DNA of 32,363 nucleotides, from positions 1 through 32,363 of the forward strand of contig NZ_FNWV01000019.1 of the NCBI RefSeq assembly GCF_900108555.1, read 5' to 3'. The first letter of the stretch is position 1, and every line of letters begins with the position of its first letter. Source of the stretch: Ruminococcus flavefaciens (GTDB taxonomy: Bacteria; Bacillota; Clostridia; Oscillospirales; Ruminococcaceae). Shown piece by piece: positions 1 to 7,081 of the stretch. The translations under genes and the position numbers were made by a program. The notes under the pieces were generated by a model, which did not search any database, was not told the origin of the DNA, and was given only the letters and a program-made list of their open reading frames with translations.

Positions 1-1046
1 TTCTGCGGACTGTCTTTGCTTACACCAGAGATGTACAGAGCGTGCCTGTATCTGCGGAATGCGTCCCAATAGTCCTCCCAGCTCATATTGTTATCGCAGA
101 GCCAACTGTAGCCCTTGAACATACTCTTGGTTAGGATAATATCAACGTCAGCAACCTTGTGCTCAACTCCCCAGATGTCGGTGAGCGTTACAACTCCTGC
201 GCTCTTGAAAAAGTCGTGAATATCTATCTGATGCAGCATTCCCTTGATGTACGGCAGTCGTATCTGAAACGAGGTATGCTCGCCGTTCAGCTTTTTATTG
301 ATGACCTTGGCGAACTCCTTGGAGATAATGCCCTCTCCGTCATAACCGAGAATATCCACACTCTCCCTGTGCTCAACACGATGATACTTCCGAACGGCAT
401 TGTCGCTGCCATCGTCTTCAACAGTGATAACATCTGTGTCGTGAACAGTGTGTTTTTGATTATCCACAACGATAACTCTGTGCGGCTTGTCGATGTTTAT
501 TCCATCAACACGAATGCCGCCTGAGAGCATAAGTCCGTTGTATGCGTACAGCTTGCTGAGCTGACACTTGGTTATCTCCATGCCGAGGCGAATGCGCTCT
601 GTGACCTTCCAGAAAAGGTCCTCACGGATAAATGACAGCACAGCATTTCTGCTCATGCTTGCGGAGCGCTCAAACGCAACGTACTTGTGCATACCGTTGC
701 CGAAGTCTATCTCCACACCTCTGTTCGTGAAAAGTGCCGCAGCCTTCTCTTGGAGCTGTGCATAGTAAGGGTGCGATGCGTCTCGGTCAAACACCTGTGA
801 GAAGTCTGCGTAGAAAATAACATCGGAAAGGTCCGTCACAAGTTCAGCGCCGTCATATTTGAAATCGTCACCGTGCAGCACGCACATTATCTGATAGAAA
901 AGTGCGTTGTCGTCCTGCTCGTGTGCGGAGTGTTTTAGACAGCTCCGCAGTGCGTTTTTATCTATAACGGTTTTGTAAAACAGTCCGTCAGGCTTGGAGC
1001 AGTTGAGCATTGCTCTGACGGACAGATCATATATCCTGTATTTCAT
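1..1046 (-). CDS. RNA-dependent RNA polymerase-like protein, N-terminal part (cut by window edge)
   Basis: An open frame runs on the minus strand from an ATG at 1046 to the window edge, giving about 348 residues with no stop. The RBS is AGGTGGTGAG. The protein reads like the N-terminal to middle part of cellular RNA-dependent RNA polymerases (the eukaryotic RDR/QDE-1 type, Pfam RdRP): AYNGLMLSGG, then RVIVVDN, then GYDGEGIISKEFA (family: DGxGxISxE), then TSFQIRLPYIKGML (family: AFQIRxxxxKG), then LTKSMFKG and SWEDYWDAFRRY. The order and spacing of these blocks match that family. In these enzymes the first double-psi barrel supplies lysines and the second, later barrel holds the catalytic DxDGD motif. 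That part would lie beyond base 1, so activity cannot be judged. The gene diverges from the RepA gene. Family assignment is from recalled motifs, without a profile search. Another double-psi-barrel polymerase, such as a YonO-like one, is the main alternative. Confidence 0.6.
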   Translation of the reverse strand, partial: MKYRIYDLSVRAMLNCSKPDGLFYKTVIDKNALRSCLKHSAHEQDDNALFYQIMCVLHGDDFKYDGAELVTDLSDVIFYADFSQVFDRDASHPYYAQLQEKAAALFTNRGVEIDFGNGMHKYVAFERSASMSRNAVLSFIREDLFWKVTERIRLGMEITKCQLSKLYAYNGLMLSGGIRVDGINIDKPHRVIVVDNQKHTVHDTDVITVEDDGSDNAVRKYHRVEHRESVDILGYDGEGIISKEFAKVINKKLNGEHTSFQIRLPYIKGMLHQIDIHDFFKSAGVVTLTDIWGVEHKVADVDIILTKSMFKGYSWLCDNNMSWEDYWDAFRRYRHALYISGVSKDSPQ

Positions 1047-1065
1047 GGTCTCACCACCTGCTAAA

Positions 1066-1094
1066 AGTATATCACAAAACATACCAAAATGCAA
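1066..1094 (-). promoter_or_regulatory. Promoter of the RdRP-like gene
   Basis: On the minus strand TTGCAT (1094-1089) and TATACT (1071-1066) are separated by exactly 17 bp. This would give a short leader of about 13 nt that just holds the ribosome binding site of the gene starting at 1046. Confidence 0.5.
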
Positions 1095-1095
1095 T

Positions 1096-1354
1096 AAGGA
1101 TACTGCTCCCACATTTTTATTCCGAAACGCTCATTTTTGACTGAAAAACATTCAAAACTGTAATAATAACAGCTTTGAGTTGAAATGTCTGCAAAGCTCT
1201 ATTCTATGCGATTTGCGGTCAATATCAGTTTCCTGTGAGAAAAGGTCAGTTCTCATAATAATCAATTTGTGTTTCGGAAAATGTTTCAGAGCAGTCAAAA
1301 AATTATGCAAAAACAGTTCGATTTGCATAAAGGATACTGCTCCCACATTTTTAT
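1096..1354. repeat. Pair of 25-bp direct repeats in the divergent intergenic region
   Basis: A 25-bp sequence beginning AAGGATACTGCTCCC occurs identically at 1096-1120 and 1330-1354. One copy abuts the -35 box of the RdRP-like gene and the other ends 19 bp before the RepA start. The 209 bp between them are AT-rich and hold no convincing gene. A minus-strand frame of 64 codons at 1152-1346 starts inside the second copy and has no good family signal. The copies could be operator sites for both divergent genes or the scar of a local duplication. Confidence 0.7.
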
Positions 1355-1373
1355 GAAGAAAGGATGATTTTTA

Positions 1374-2564
1374 TTGACAAAAAGAATTGAAATCGAGTTC
1401 AAAAGCAGCGTCGAGATAATGAACACTCCGATGAAAAAGAGACGCTTCATCGTTGATGAAATGATCTATCCCGGTCTCCATGTACTGTCAGGTGATCCGA
1501 AGATAGGTAAATCGTGGATGATGATGGATATGTGTCTTGCGATTGCCAAAGGTGAAAAGTTTCTTGGACGCAAAACAGAACAAGGTCATGTGGTGTACAT
1601 GGCACTTGAAGATACGTCTGACAACTTACAGACGCGAATGTATGAGCTGACAGATGAGCCGACGGATAATCTGCAATACGTTTTGCTCGTCAACACTCTC
1701 GGTAACGGTCTCGAAGATGACCTTCGCAAGTGCAAGGAAACATTCTCAGACCTGAAGTTGATAGTCATTGATACTCTGCAAAAGGTGCGCGAAACTGTTG
1801 ACATGAAATACGGCAGTGATTACAAGGACGTGTCAACGCTGAAATCTATTGCTGACGAGTTAGGCATCGCAATAATTCTTGTTCACCACAACAGAAAGCA
1901 GCAGGACTCCAATCCGAACAACATGATACTTGGCACGAATGGTATCCCCGGTGCATCAGACGGTTGTCTTGTACTACAGAGAAACGGAGATAGCAAGAAT
2001 GCTATACTGAACATCAGTGGTCGCGGAGCACCGTCGCTCGACATAAATGTTATCAGGGACGGAGCAAAGTGGAAACTGCTTGATAAGCCGCCCGATGACA
2101 AGCCTGATAACTTCCCGTCTGTGATACATGATTTTATGCTGGATCAAAAAGAGTTCCGCGGAAGTGCGTCAGAGCTGTGTGAACTGTTATGCAAAAAGTT
2201 TCCGTCAGAGGAATTCAAAAACAACTGGATGTACCGAGAACTATTGCAGCACAATGAAGAAGTTCACTCGCTCGGTATCAGCTATGGCAAAACAAAAAGA
2301 AACGGCACTCGCAGTATCTGTGTCCGTTACGAAGCTGATAGGGACAGCAGTGGCAGTAAATTACTGTACCCTGAAAGTGGTGCCCCTGCCGTCCCTGAAA
2401 CGTCTTCAAACGCTGATATATCTTCGCAAACCGTTACTCCTTCTGCCAGTGATGTTAAAACAATTGCTGTCCCTGTTGGTGATAAACTTATTGAGTGGGC
2501 AGCGAACCGAATCACTGAAAAGTTAGCGGAGCAAGGTATTGAAGTCGAGCCATTTCAGCCGTGA
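1374..2564 (+). CDS. RepA-like RecA-fold ATPase (replicative helicase type)
   Basis: A 396-residue AAA/RecA-fold ATPase of the RepA helicase kind used by plasmids and integrative elements. The P-loop GDPKIGKSW is at residues 40-48, a sensor-like YMALED at 75-80, the Walker B strand LKLIVIDT at 127-134 and VHHNRK at 170-175. The last ~150 residues are more variable, ending in a Ser/Thr/Val-rich linker and a short helical tail; they may bind the origin or a partner. The start is a TTG with GAAGAAAGGA upstream; the nearby ATG at 1364 stops after eight codons. The gene precedes mobC/mobA, so it probably supports replication of the excised or transferred element. A paralogous ATPase is encoded at 15591-16610. 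Confidence 0.8.
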   Translation: MTKRIEIEFKSSVEIMNTPMKKRRFIVDEMIYPGLHVLSGDPKIGKSWMMMDMCLAIAKGEKFLGRKTEQGHVVYMALEDTSDNLQTRMYELTDEPTDNLQYVLLVNTLGNGLEDDLRKCKETFSDLKLIVIDTLQKVRETVDMKYGSDYKDVSTLKSIADELGIAIILVHHNRKQQDSNPNNMILGTNGIPGASDGCLVLQRNGDSKNAILNISGRGAPSLDINVIRDGAKWKLLDKPPDDKPDNFPSVIHDFMLDQKEFRGSASELCELLCKKFPSEEFKNNWMYRELLQHNEEVHSLGISYGKTKRNGTRSICVRYEADRDSSGSKLLYPESGAPAVPETSSNADISSQTVTPSASDVKTIAVPVGDKLIEWAANRITEKLAEQGIEVEPFQP

Positions 2565-2907
2565 GCCACAAAAACGCCCGTTTTTGCCGCCGATACAGAA
2601 ATCGGGTAGTTATCCCAACTGCGGCGGTGAAAGCGATTGTGGCGCAACGTGGAGCGAGTGCGGCGATACTGCACAGATACTATCGGCAGAGGGAAAAGTG
2701 GCGGTACCCGAGAAAAAATAGTCTCTTTGAGACTGCAAGCATAGCAGCTGGCATTCCGCCTGCCGCCTTGCTTGTCGGGCAGAAGCCCGAACCCACTTAC
2801 GGCGAGCCGCCGCTCCCAATTGTGCCTCCGCATAGTCCCTACGGACAGGAAGTATAATTGTCGGCACGCCGAAACATTTTACAAAACGGAAGAAAAGGAG
2901 GGATTCT
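2565..2907. other. Intergenic region before mobC, candidate oriT
   Basis: No convincing gene is seen in these 343 bases; the 98-codon frame starting at 2561 has a low-complexity product and no RBS. The region is rich in short inverted repeats: TCGGGC/GCCCGA (2775-2790), GTCC/GGAC (2835-2846) and TCGGC/GCCGA (2861-2872), the last two flanking AGGAAGTATAATTG. In MOBP elements the origin of transfer normally lies just upstream of mobC-mobA, so the 2835-2872 segment is the best candidate for the nick region. I do not recognise an exact known nic sequence. Confidence 0.4.
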
Positions 2908-3219
2908 ATGAGACGGAGAAACACAACCATAGCGATACGCTGCACAGAGGAAGAAAGCAGGCGTATCCATGAGCTCGCTGATAGGCATGGCTTGAGGCTC
3001 AATGACTTCATTATGCGGTGCGCTCTCGGGAAGAAAATCGTTGTCGCCAACGGCATCGATGAGATAGTCAGGCAGCAGAAAGCTATCGGGCGAAACCTCA
3101 ATCAGATAGCTACACTGGCAAATATGGACAGGCTGACCGCCGTGAATTTTCAGCCGCTCCTTGATGAGCACAGGAAGGTCACGGAGCTGATAGGTCGGCT
3201 GCTTCGGGAGGTGAAATAG
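2908..3219 (+). CDS. mobC: MobC-family relaxosome accessory protein
   Basis: A 103-residue basic protein with the MobC signature. An N-terminal ribbon-helix-helix segment (NTTIAIRCTEEESRRIHELA) is followed by LNDFIMRCALG, and a C-terminal helix carries the family motif IGRNLNQIATLAN (residues 71-83). MobC proteins bind oriT and help the relaxase open the nick site. The RBS is AAGGAGGG ten bases before the ATG. The stop codon TAG overlaps the GTG start of the relaxase, so the two are translationally coupled. Confidence 0.85.
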   Translation: MRRRNTTIAIRCTEEESRRIHELADRHGLRLNDFIMRCALGKKIVVANGIDEIVRQQKAIGRNLNQIATLANMDRLTAVNFQPLLDEHRKVTELIGRLLREVK

Positions 3220-4541
3220 TGGCAACGGTCACAGCGATAAGCACAAAGTGCGGTGGCGGTGGAAAGAAAAGTCTCGACTACATCTGCCGCGATGACAAGA
3301 CTGAGAATAAAAAGTTAGTGACGGCTCTCAACTGTTCGCTGCCCACTGCCTATCAGGAGTTCAAAAATACCCGTGAGATGTACAACAAGACTGACGGTGT
3401 GCGTTACTATCATTTCGTTCAGTCGCACCCAAGCGGCTATAATATCGCTCCCGAGCTTGCTCACAAAATAGCTGTTGAGTTTGCGGAGCGAGCGTTCAAA
3501 GGTCACGAAGTTGTAGTGGCAACTCACACAGACGCAGACCACATACACTCGCACTTCGTACTCAATGCAGTCAACGCCGAGACAGGTCTGAAGTACCACT
3601 CCAACAAGTTCACACTGCAAGACCTGCGGCAGCTCAGCGATGAAATATGTCAGAAGTACGGTGTAACAACTCTCAGCAAACCTGAGATTCACAAGCAGAG
3701 TAATGGTATCACTAACGGTGAGTATCGTGTTGCAATGAGAGGTGAGAGTTGGAAAATGAATCTCATCAATACAATAGATGTGGTCATGAAAAGAGCCAAG
3801 AGCAAGAAACAATTCCGCTTTTACATGAAGCAGTGTGGCTACGATGTGAAATGGGAAGATAGCCGAAAGTACATCACATACACTTGTCCCAACGGCAGGA
3901 GATGCCGTGACAATAAATTACACGAAGCGAAATACAGGAAGGAGAATATGGAATATGAATTCGAAATACGAAGAAGCGAAAGAAGCCTCCAAACAGAATT
4001 TGGAGGAGACACAGGACATACCAACTATGGTCTGCGTACAGGAACACAACTGGCTGGCGCTGATCTCGCAGCTGAAACTTCTGACAGATACGATGTTCGA
4101 TGTCAAGGCTCAGACAGACGAGATAATGACATATGCACAGATGAAACAGTACCTGCAAAATCAGCGGACGATATACAATCAGCTGCTGGAACAGGGGAAG
4201 GAGATACAGGAGCAGACGTCACAAAACGTGACGGCAGAGGTGTCGAAGCTGGATCAGGCGGCGAAGGACCTCGTATCACAGGCTGGGAAGCTGAACGAGC
4301 GGACCTTATCGCAGCTGAAATGCTCCGAAGAGCAGAGCAGAAGTCACGGCTTCAGACTGCTCCGACTGGTGGTGCTGATAGAAGTGCTGCACCTGATATC
4401 GTCGGTGGCATTGCTGCTCTGGCTTCGATAATCGAGGACGAGCCTGCTGATGATACTGAGTGCGCTCGGGAGCATACCGACAGCAAGGCACTTGCCGAGG
4501 AACGGGAGCGAAAGGAAGCTCACGGAATACACATGGGGTGA
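3219..4541 (+). CDS. mobA: MOBP-type relaxase
   Basis: A 440-residue relaxase of the MobA/VirD2 (MOBP) type that nicks oriT and leads the DNA strand into a recipient. The conserved domain is N-terminal. Tyr21 in KSLDYICRDD sits where the nucleophilic tyrosine is expected, and HTDADHIHSHFVLNAVN (residues 103-119) is the metal-binding HxH motif III. The GTG start overlaps the mobC stop. From residue ~245 on, the protein becomes low-complexity and rich in G, A, D, E and R (for example AGTGEGDTGADV). This is exactly where a second gene is encoded in the other frame (3955-4431), so the tail is probably constrained by the overlap more than by its own fold. No primase or helicase domain is visible. 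Confidence 0.85.
   Translation: MATVTAISTKCGGGGKKSLDYICRDDKTENKKLVTALNCSLPTAYQEFKNTREMYNKTDGVRYYHFVQSHPSGYNIAPELAHKIAVEFAERAFKGHEVVVATHTDADHIHSHFVLNAVNAETGLKYHSNKFTLQDLRQLSDEICQKYGVTTLSKPEIHKQSNGITNGEYRVAMRGESWKMNLINTIDVVMKRAKSKKQFRFYMKQCGYDVKWEDSRKYITYTCPNGRRCRDNKLHEAKYRKENMEYEFEIRRSERSLQTEFGGDTGHTNYGLRTGTQLAGADLAAETSDRYDVRCQGSDRRDNDICTDETVPAKSADDIQSAAGTGEGDTGADVTKRDGRGVEAGSGGEGPRITGWEAERADLIAAEMLRRAEQKSRLQTAPTGGADRSAAPDIVGGIAALASIIEDEPADDTECAREHTDSKALAEERERKEAHGIHMG
3955..4431 (+). CDS. Coiled-coil protein with C-terminal membrane helix, overprinted in mobA
   Basis: A 158-residue protein read entirely inside the relaxase gene in a different frame. The sequence AGGAAGGAGA, 11 bases upstream, provides the RBS for the ATG at 3955; the in-frame GTG at 3907 has none. 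The N-terminal part carries long amphipathic helices rich in Q, E and K (about residues 30-130), predicted coiled coil. The C-terminus LVVLIEVLHLISSVALLLWL is a clear transmembrane segment. The composition is normal for a real protein while the relaxase frame across it is low-complexity, which argues that this frame is the selected one. Overlapping mob genes are known in ColE1-type plasmids (mbeB and mbeD inside mbeA), and a small membrane-anchored helper of transfer is the likely role. I recognise no named family. Confidence 0.7.
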   Translation: MNSKYEEAKEASKQNLEETQDIPTMVCVQEHNWLALISQLKLLTDTMFDVKAQTDEIMTYAQMKQYLQNQRTIYNQLLEQGKEIQEQTSQNVTAEVSKLDQAAKDLVSQAGKLNERTLSQLKCSEEQSRSHGFRLLRLVVLIEVLHLISSVALLLWLR

Positions 4542-4626
4542 CTATGACTCAGGGATAAAACGTCCGTGAGTTATTAATGGACACTCCTTTGAAATGAACG
4601 CTGAACGAAATGTTCACCGTGCTGCA

Positions 4627-6081
4627 CTAGCCCTGATTCGGGGCAGGTGTGAACGATTCGGTGCTGTTGACAAACTGGTGTTTTGCAATAAAAAACAGCC
4701 CGAATAGCGTTCGGACTGAAATAGTAGCTGAATATTGGCGAGAAAAAAGTATCTCTACAAGCCTTTTTAAGTTTAAGGCGCAGGCTGATAAGAGGCATTG
4801 CTCAGTAACTCGTTCAATGCCTCTTTTACGGGTGCGTCTTAAATTATGACGTTCTTTTTGATGAGAGAAATTTCCCTCGCACCATATCTTTCGTAGACGC
4901 ATTGCTTCACGATATTCAGGTGAATTTAGATTTTCTCTCTGAATTGCTCTTGCTTTTTCATGAAGCGTACGCTCTATTGTTCTCGGATTTTTTGATTGTC
5001 CATTGCACTGTGCTCTATATGGACATGAAGAACAGTCTGATTTTTTTGCACTATATCTCTTACGCCTATCCTTTTTTCTGTATCCCGAATAGTGCAGCAC
5101 TTTGCCAGCCGGACAAACATAAATGTCTTGTTCTTCATCGTAGGTAAATACTTTGGGATCAAAATCCGGTTCATAATTTGGAGTTCCGGAGCGCTTACGT
5201 TCAGGTATATAGGTTTTTATACCTCTGTTCAGCATTGCATTGTGTACTTCACCGCTGTCATAGCTTGCATCTGCACAAATGGCTTCTGTTGTCATATTGA
5301 ACTTATCAATCTGATATTCCAATCGTGCAGTATGTGGTGTGCTGTCATGAACATTACCGGCTGTAACAAAAACATCAGTGATCATTCCATGCTTTGAATC
5401 ACAGGTCTGATGATCAAGATAGTGGAATCCGATAGGTTTACCCGGACGTTTCATCAGTCCGCATTCAGGATCGGTAATGCTTTTTGTGACCTCTTTCGTT
5501 TTGGTAGTATCGTATTCGACAGGCTCCTTGATAAGGCCAAGCTCATACGCCTCACGATCAAGTTTCTGCATATATTCACTTGGAGTATCCGGCACTTCAA
5601 TAACCTCGCGAAGATCATTTCGGGCATTTGCTCTGATATGTGTGGAGTCAGTCAGAAGTAGTTTTCCGTCAATAAGACCAGCCTCAATGCACTTGCGAAC
5701 GATCTCATCAAAGACATCTCTGAAAATTGTTGTACCGTCAAATTTCCTGCGTCGGAGCTGTGAGATAGTGGAATGATCAGGAACACGTTCGTCAAAATCA
5801 ATTCCTAAGAACCAGCGGTAAGCAATATTAACAGTGATCTCCTGTTCGAGCTTGCGCTCTGAATCAATGCCGTAGATATATCCAATCAGCAGCATTTTTA
5901 TCATTACAACAGGATCAATCGCAGGCCTTCCTGTATTTGAATACAGATCAGCGACCTTGTCATAGATGAAATCAAAATTTACAAGTCTATCAAGATCTCG
6001 CAGAAAATGCTCCTGTGGCATTAGTTCTTCAAGTGTCACAAATGACATTTTCATTTGCTTGCTTTCGGCTCTTTTTAACAT
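4627..6081 (-). CDS. IS1182-family DDE transposase
   Basis: A 484-residue transposase. The N-terminal DUF772-type region (GRPAIDPVVMIKMLLIGYIY, then AYRWFLGI) is typical of IS1182. The DDE residues are likely in LLTDSTHIRAN, ICADASYDSG and IWCEGNFSHQKERHNLRR. A cysteine cluster (CPAGK, CSSCPYRAQC) lies between the second D and the E. The ATG at 6081 is preceded by AAGTGAGG. The frame runs straight through the left inverted repeat (residues FVNSTESF) and ends eight codons later in flanking DNA at a TAG, so the C-terminal tail depends on the insertion site. It appears intact. Confidence 0.85.
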   Translation of the reverse strand: MLKRAESKQMKMSFVTLEELMPQEHFLRDLDRLVNFDFIYDKVADLYSNTGRPAIDPVVMIKMLLIGYIYGIDSERKLEQEITVNIAYRWFLGIDFDERVPDHSTISQLRRRKFDGTTIFRDVFDEIVRKCIEAGLIDGKLLLTDSTHIRANARNDLREVIEVPDTPSEYMQKLDREAYELGLIKEPVEYDTTKTKEVTKSITDPECGLMKRPGKPIGFHYLDHQTCDSKHGMITDVFVTAGNVHDSTPHTARLEYQIDKFNMTTEAICADASYDSGEVHNAMLNRGIKTYIPERKRSGTPNYEPDFDPKVFTYDEEQDIYVCPAGKVLHYSGYRKKDRRKRYSAKKSDCSSCPYRAQCNGQSKNPRTIERTLHEKARAIQRENLNSPEYREAMRLRKIWCEGNFSHQKERHNLRRTRKRGIERVTEQCLLSACALNLKRLVEILFSRQYSATISVRTLFGLFFIAKHQFVNSTESFTPAPNQG

Positions 6082-6166
6082 CGCTGCTACCTCACTTTCG
6101 ATACTTTTATTATACCATATTCAGCAGCAAATGTCGAGGGTTTGTCAACAGCACCGAAACGTTCAG
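4651..6166 (-). mobile_element. IS1182-family insertion sequence
   Basis: Inverted repeats that differ at one position bound the element: the left end 4651-4675 begins GAACGATTCGGTGCTG, and the right end 6142-6166 reads on the other strand GAACGTTTCGGTGCTG. It holds one transposase gene on the minus strand. I could not identify a target duplication: the bases outside the repeats (AGGTGT left, AGTACC right) do not match. The element sits between mobA and the DUF6809 gene, so it probably interrupts noncoding DNA of the host element. The true outer tips of the repeats may be a few bases inside the stated ends. Confidence 0.75.
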
Positions 6167-6454
6167 TACCTACAGGCGATGCCAAAACGGCAGCGCCTTC
6201 AAATCATCCATATTGGAAGGTATGAGCTGACAGAACGATTCGTTCGGTCAGTAGACGAAGTAACGAAACGTGACGGCGTCTCAATCACCAAAGGGTGTCC
6301 CCAAACGTGACATCCTTTGCAATAAGGGTATCGTGAAAACCGATACCCTTGTAGTGGTTGTGCTCAGTATCAACAGCCAACATTCGTCCAGTATGGTGAA
6401 TGGATTCCGACAGTGAGATGTGGTATGATTGTTGGTCAGGAGGTGACCGCGGCG
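6167..6454. other. Noncoding stretch with three consecutive hairpins
   Basis: No gene is seen. Three stem-loops follow each other. The first is a near-perfect palindrome at 6227-6251 (CTGAC, GAACG.., CGTTC, GTCAG). The second is at 6289-6319 (CAAAGGGTGTC paired with GACATCCTTTG, one wobble). The third is a perfect 10-bp stem at 6324-6350 (AAGGGTATCG/CGATACCCTT, 7-nt loop). None is followed by a T-run, so simple terminators are unlikely. In a mobilizable element such DNA could be a single-strand origin, a regulatory leader, or remains of transfer-related sites. Confidence 0.55.
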
Positions 6455-6733
6455 ATGAAGTTGCAAGATCTATACTATGGAAACGTCATACCGTGTCAGC
6501 ACGATGTGAGAAGGGACTCCGATTATGCAAAGCGAAGTCTGGAGCTGCTGGAGATGTGCGACACACTGAAGAAACGGCTGTCGGCTGACGATAAGAAGCT
6601 GCTGAACGAGATAACGGATATGCAGGGAATGCTGTCCGAAACAATGGCAGCGGAGAGCTACATACAGGGCTTCCGTGACTGTGCCGAACTGATAATTGAT
6701 GTGATGTTCGGCAGGAGCGAGAACCTGAAATAA
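6455..6733 (+). CDS. DUF6809-like small protein
   Basis: A 92-residue protein of unknown function beginning MKLQDLYYGN. The opening LxDLYYGNxxP, the central helices and the ending with GFRDCAELIIDVMFG match my recollection of the DUF6809 family, which is common beside integrases in clostridial mobile elements. The ATG at 6455 is chosen because TCAGGAGGTGA lies eight bases upstream; a frame extension back to 6413 has no RBS. It ends just before a strong terminator, so it appears to be a separate transcription unit from the integrase genes. Confidence 0.6.
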   Translation: MKLQDLYYGNVIPCQHDVRRDSDYAKRSLELLEMCDTLKKRLSADDKKLLNEITDMQGMLSETMAAESYIQGFRDCAELIIDVMFGRSENLK

Positions 6734-6752
6734 AATCATAACAATCAAATGG

Positions 6753-6785
6753 AAAGGGTACGCTAAAAACGTACCCTTTTACTTT
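6753..6785 (+). terminator. Intrinsic terminator after the DUF6809 gene
   Basis: AAAGGGTACG (6753-6762) pairs with CGTACCCTTT (6770-6779) around a 7-nt A-rich loop, followed by TTACTTTAT. Its stem resembles that of the 6324-6350 hairpin upstream of the same gene. Confidence 0.75.
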
Positions 6786-6806
6786 ATCAAAAAGGAGAAA
6801 GTTAAA

Positions 6807-6920
6807 ATGAACAATTCAATGATTATGATCATGTTTAGAATACTAAAGAGAGGTGTTAGCTATTGGCAGATATTGAAAAGATGTACGACAAGATGTTTAC
6901 CGATTATCCCGACGTGGTGA
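6807..6920 (+). CDS. Short leader ORF overlapping the excisionase start
   Basis: A 37-codon frame (MNNSMIMIMFRILKRGVSYW...) has an excellent RBS, AAAAGGAGAAAG, seven bases before its ATG. It overlaps the first 58 bases of the excisionase gene in another frame. The first half is methionine/isoleucine-rich, the second half basic. The strong start and the overlap with the RBS and weak TTG start of the next gene suggest that its translation controls excisionase translation. It may not yield a functional peptide. Confidence 0.5.
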   Translation: MNNSMIMIMFRILKRGVSYWQILKRCTTRCLPIIPTW

Positions 6921-7081
6921 GTGTTCCGCAGCTGATGAAAATGCTGTCGGTAGGCCGCCATGCTGCTTATGAATTAGTAAGCAGCGGCGAGATACAGAGC
7001 TTCAAGGTCGGAAAGAATATAAGGATACCGAAGATAAAAGTTATTGAATACATACTCGGAGCAAGGAGGTGCTGCCTATGA
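6863..7081 (+). CDS. xis: Excisionase-type HTH DNA-binding protein
   Basis: A 72-residue protein with a winged-helix excisionase/MerR-like DNA-binding domain: VPQLMKMLSVGRHAAYELVSSGEIQSFKVGKNIRIPKIKVIEYIL. Such proteins bind next to the recombination site and direct the integrase to excision. The start is TTG with AGAGAGGTG upstream. The stop TGA overlaps the integrase start (ATGA), so the two are translationally coupled. Confidence 0.8.
   Translation: MADIEKMYDKMFTDYPDVVSVPQLMKMLSVGRHAAYELVSSGEIQSFKVGKNIRIPKIKVIEYILGARRCCL

Noticed and set aside
159..524. Plus-strand open frame of 121 codons
   Set aside because: It is antisense to the RdRP-like gene, which has family motifs, an RBS and a promoter; the plus frame has none.
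1152..1346. Minus-strand 64-codon frame between the divergent genes
   Set aside because: GTG start inside the 25-bp repeat, no RBS, no family signal; treated as noncoding.
2561..2857. 98-codon plus-strand frame after RepA
   Set aside because: No RBS, Arg/Pro/Ala-rich noncoding-like composition, lies on the inverted-repeat region before mobC.
3315..3812. 165-codon minus-strand frame inside mobA
   Set aside because: Shadow of the relaxase catalytic domain, with no RBS or domain.
6324..6350. Perfect hairpin considered as a terminator
   Set aside because: No T-run on either side; kept as part of a structured noncoding stretch.
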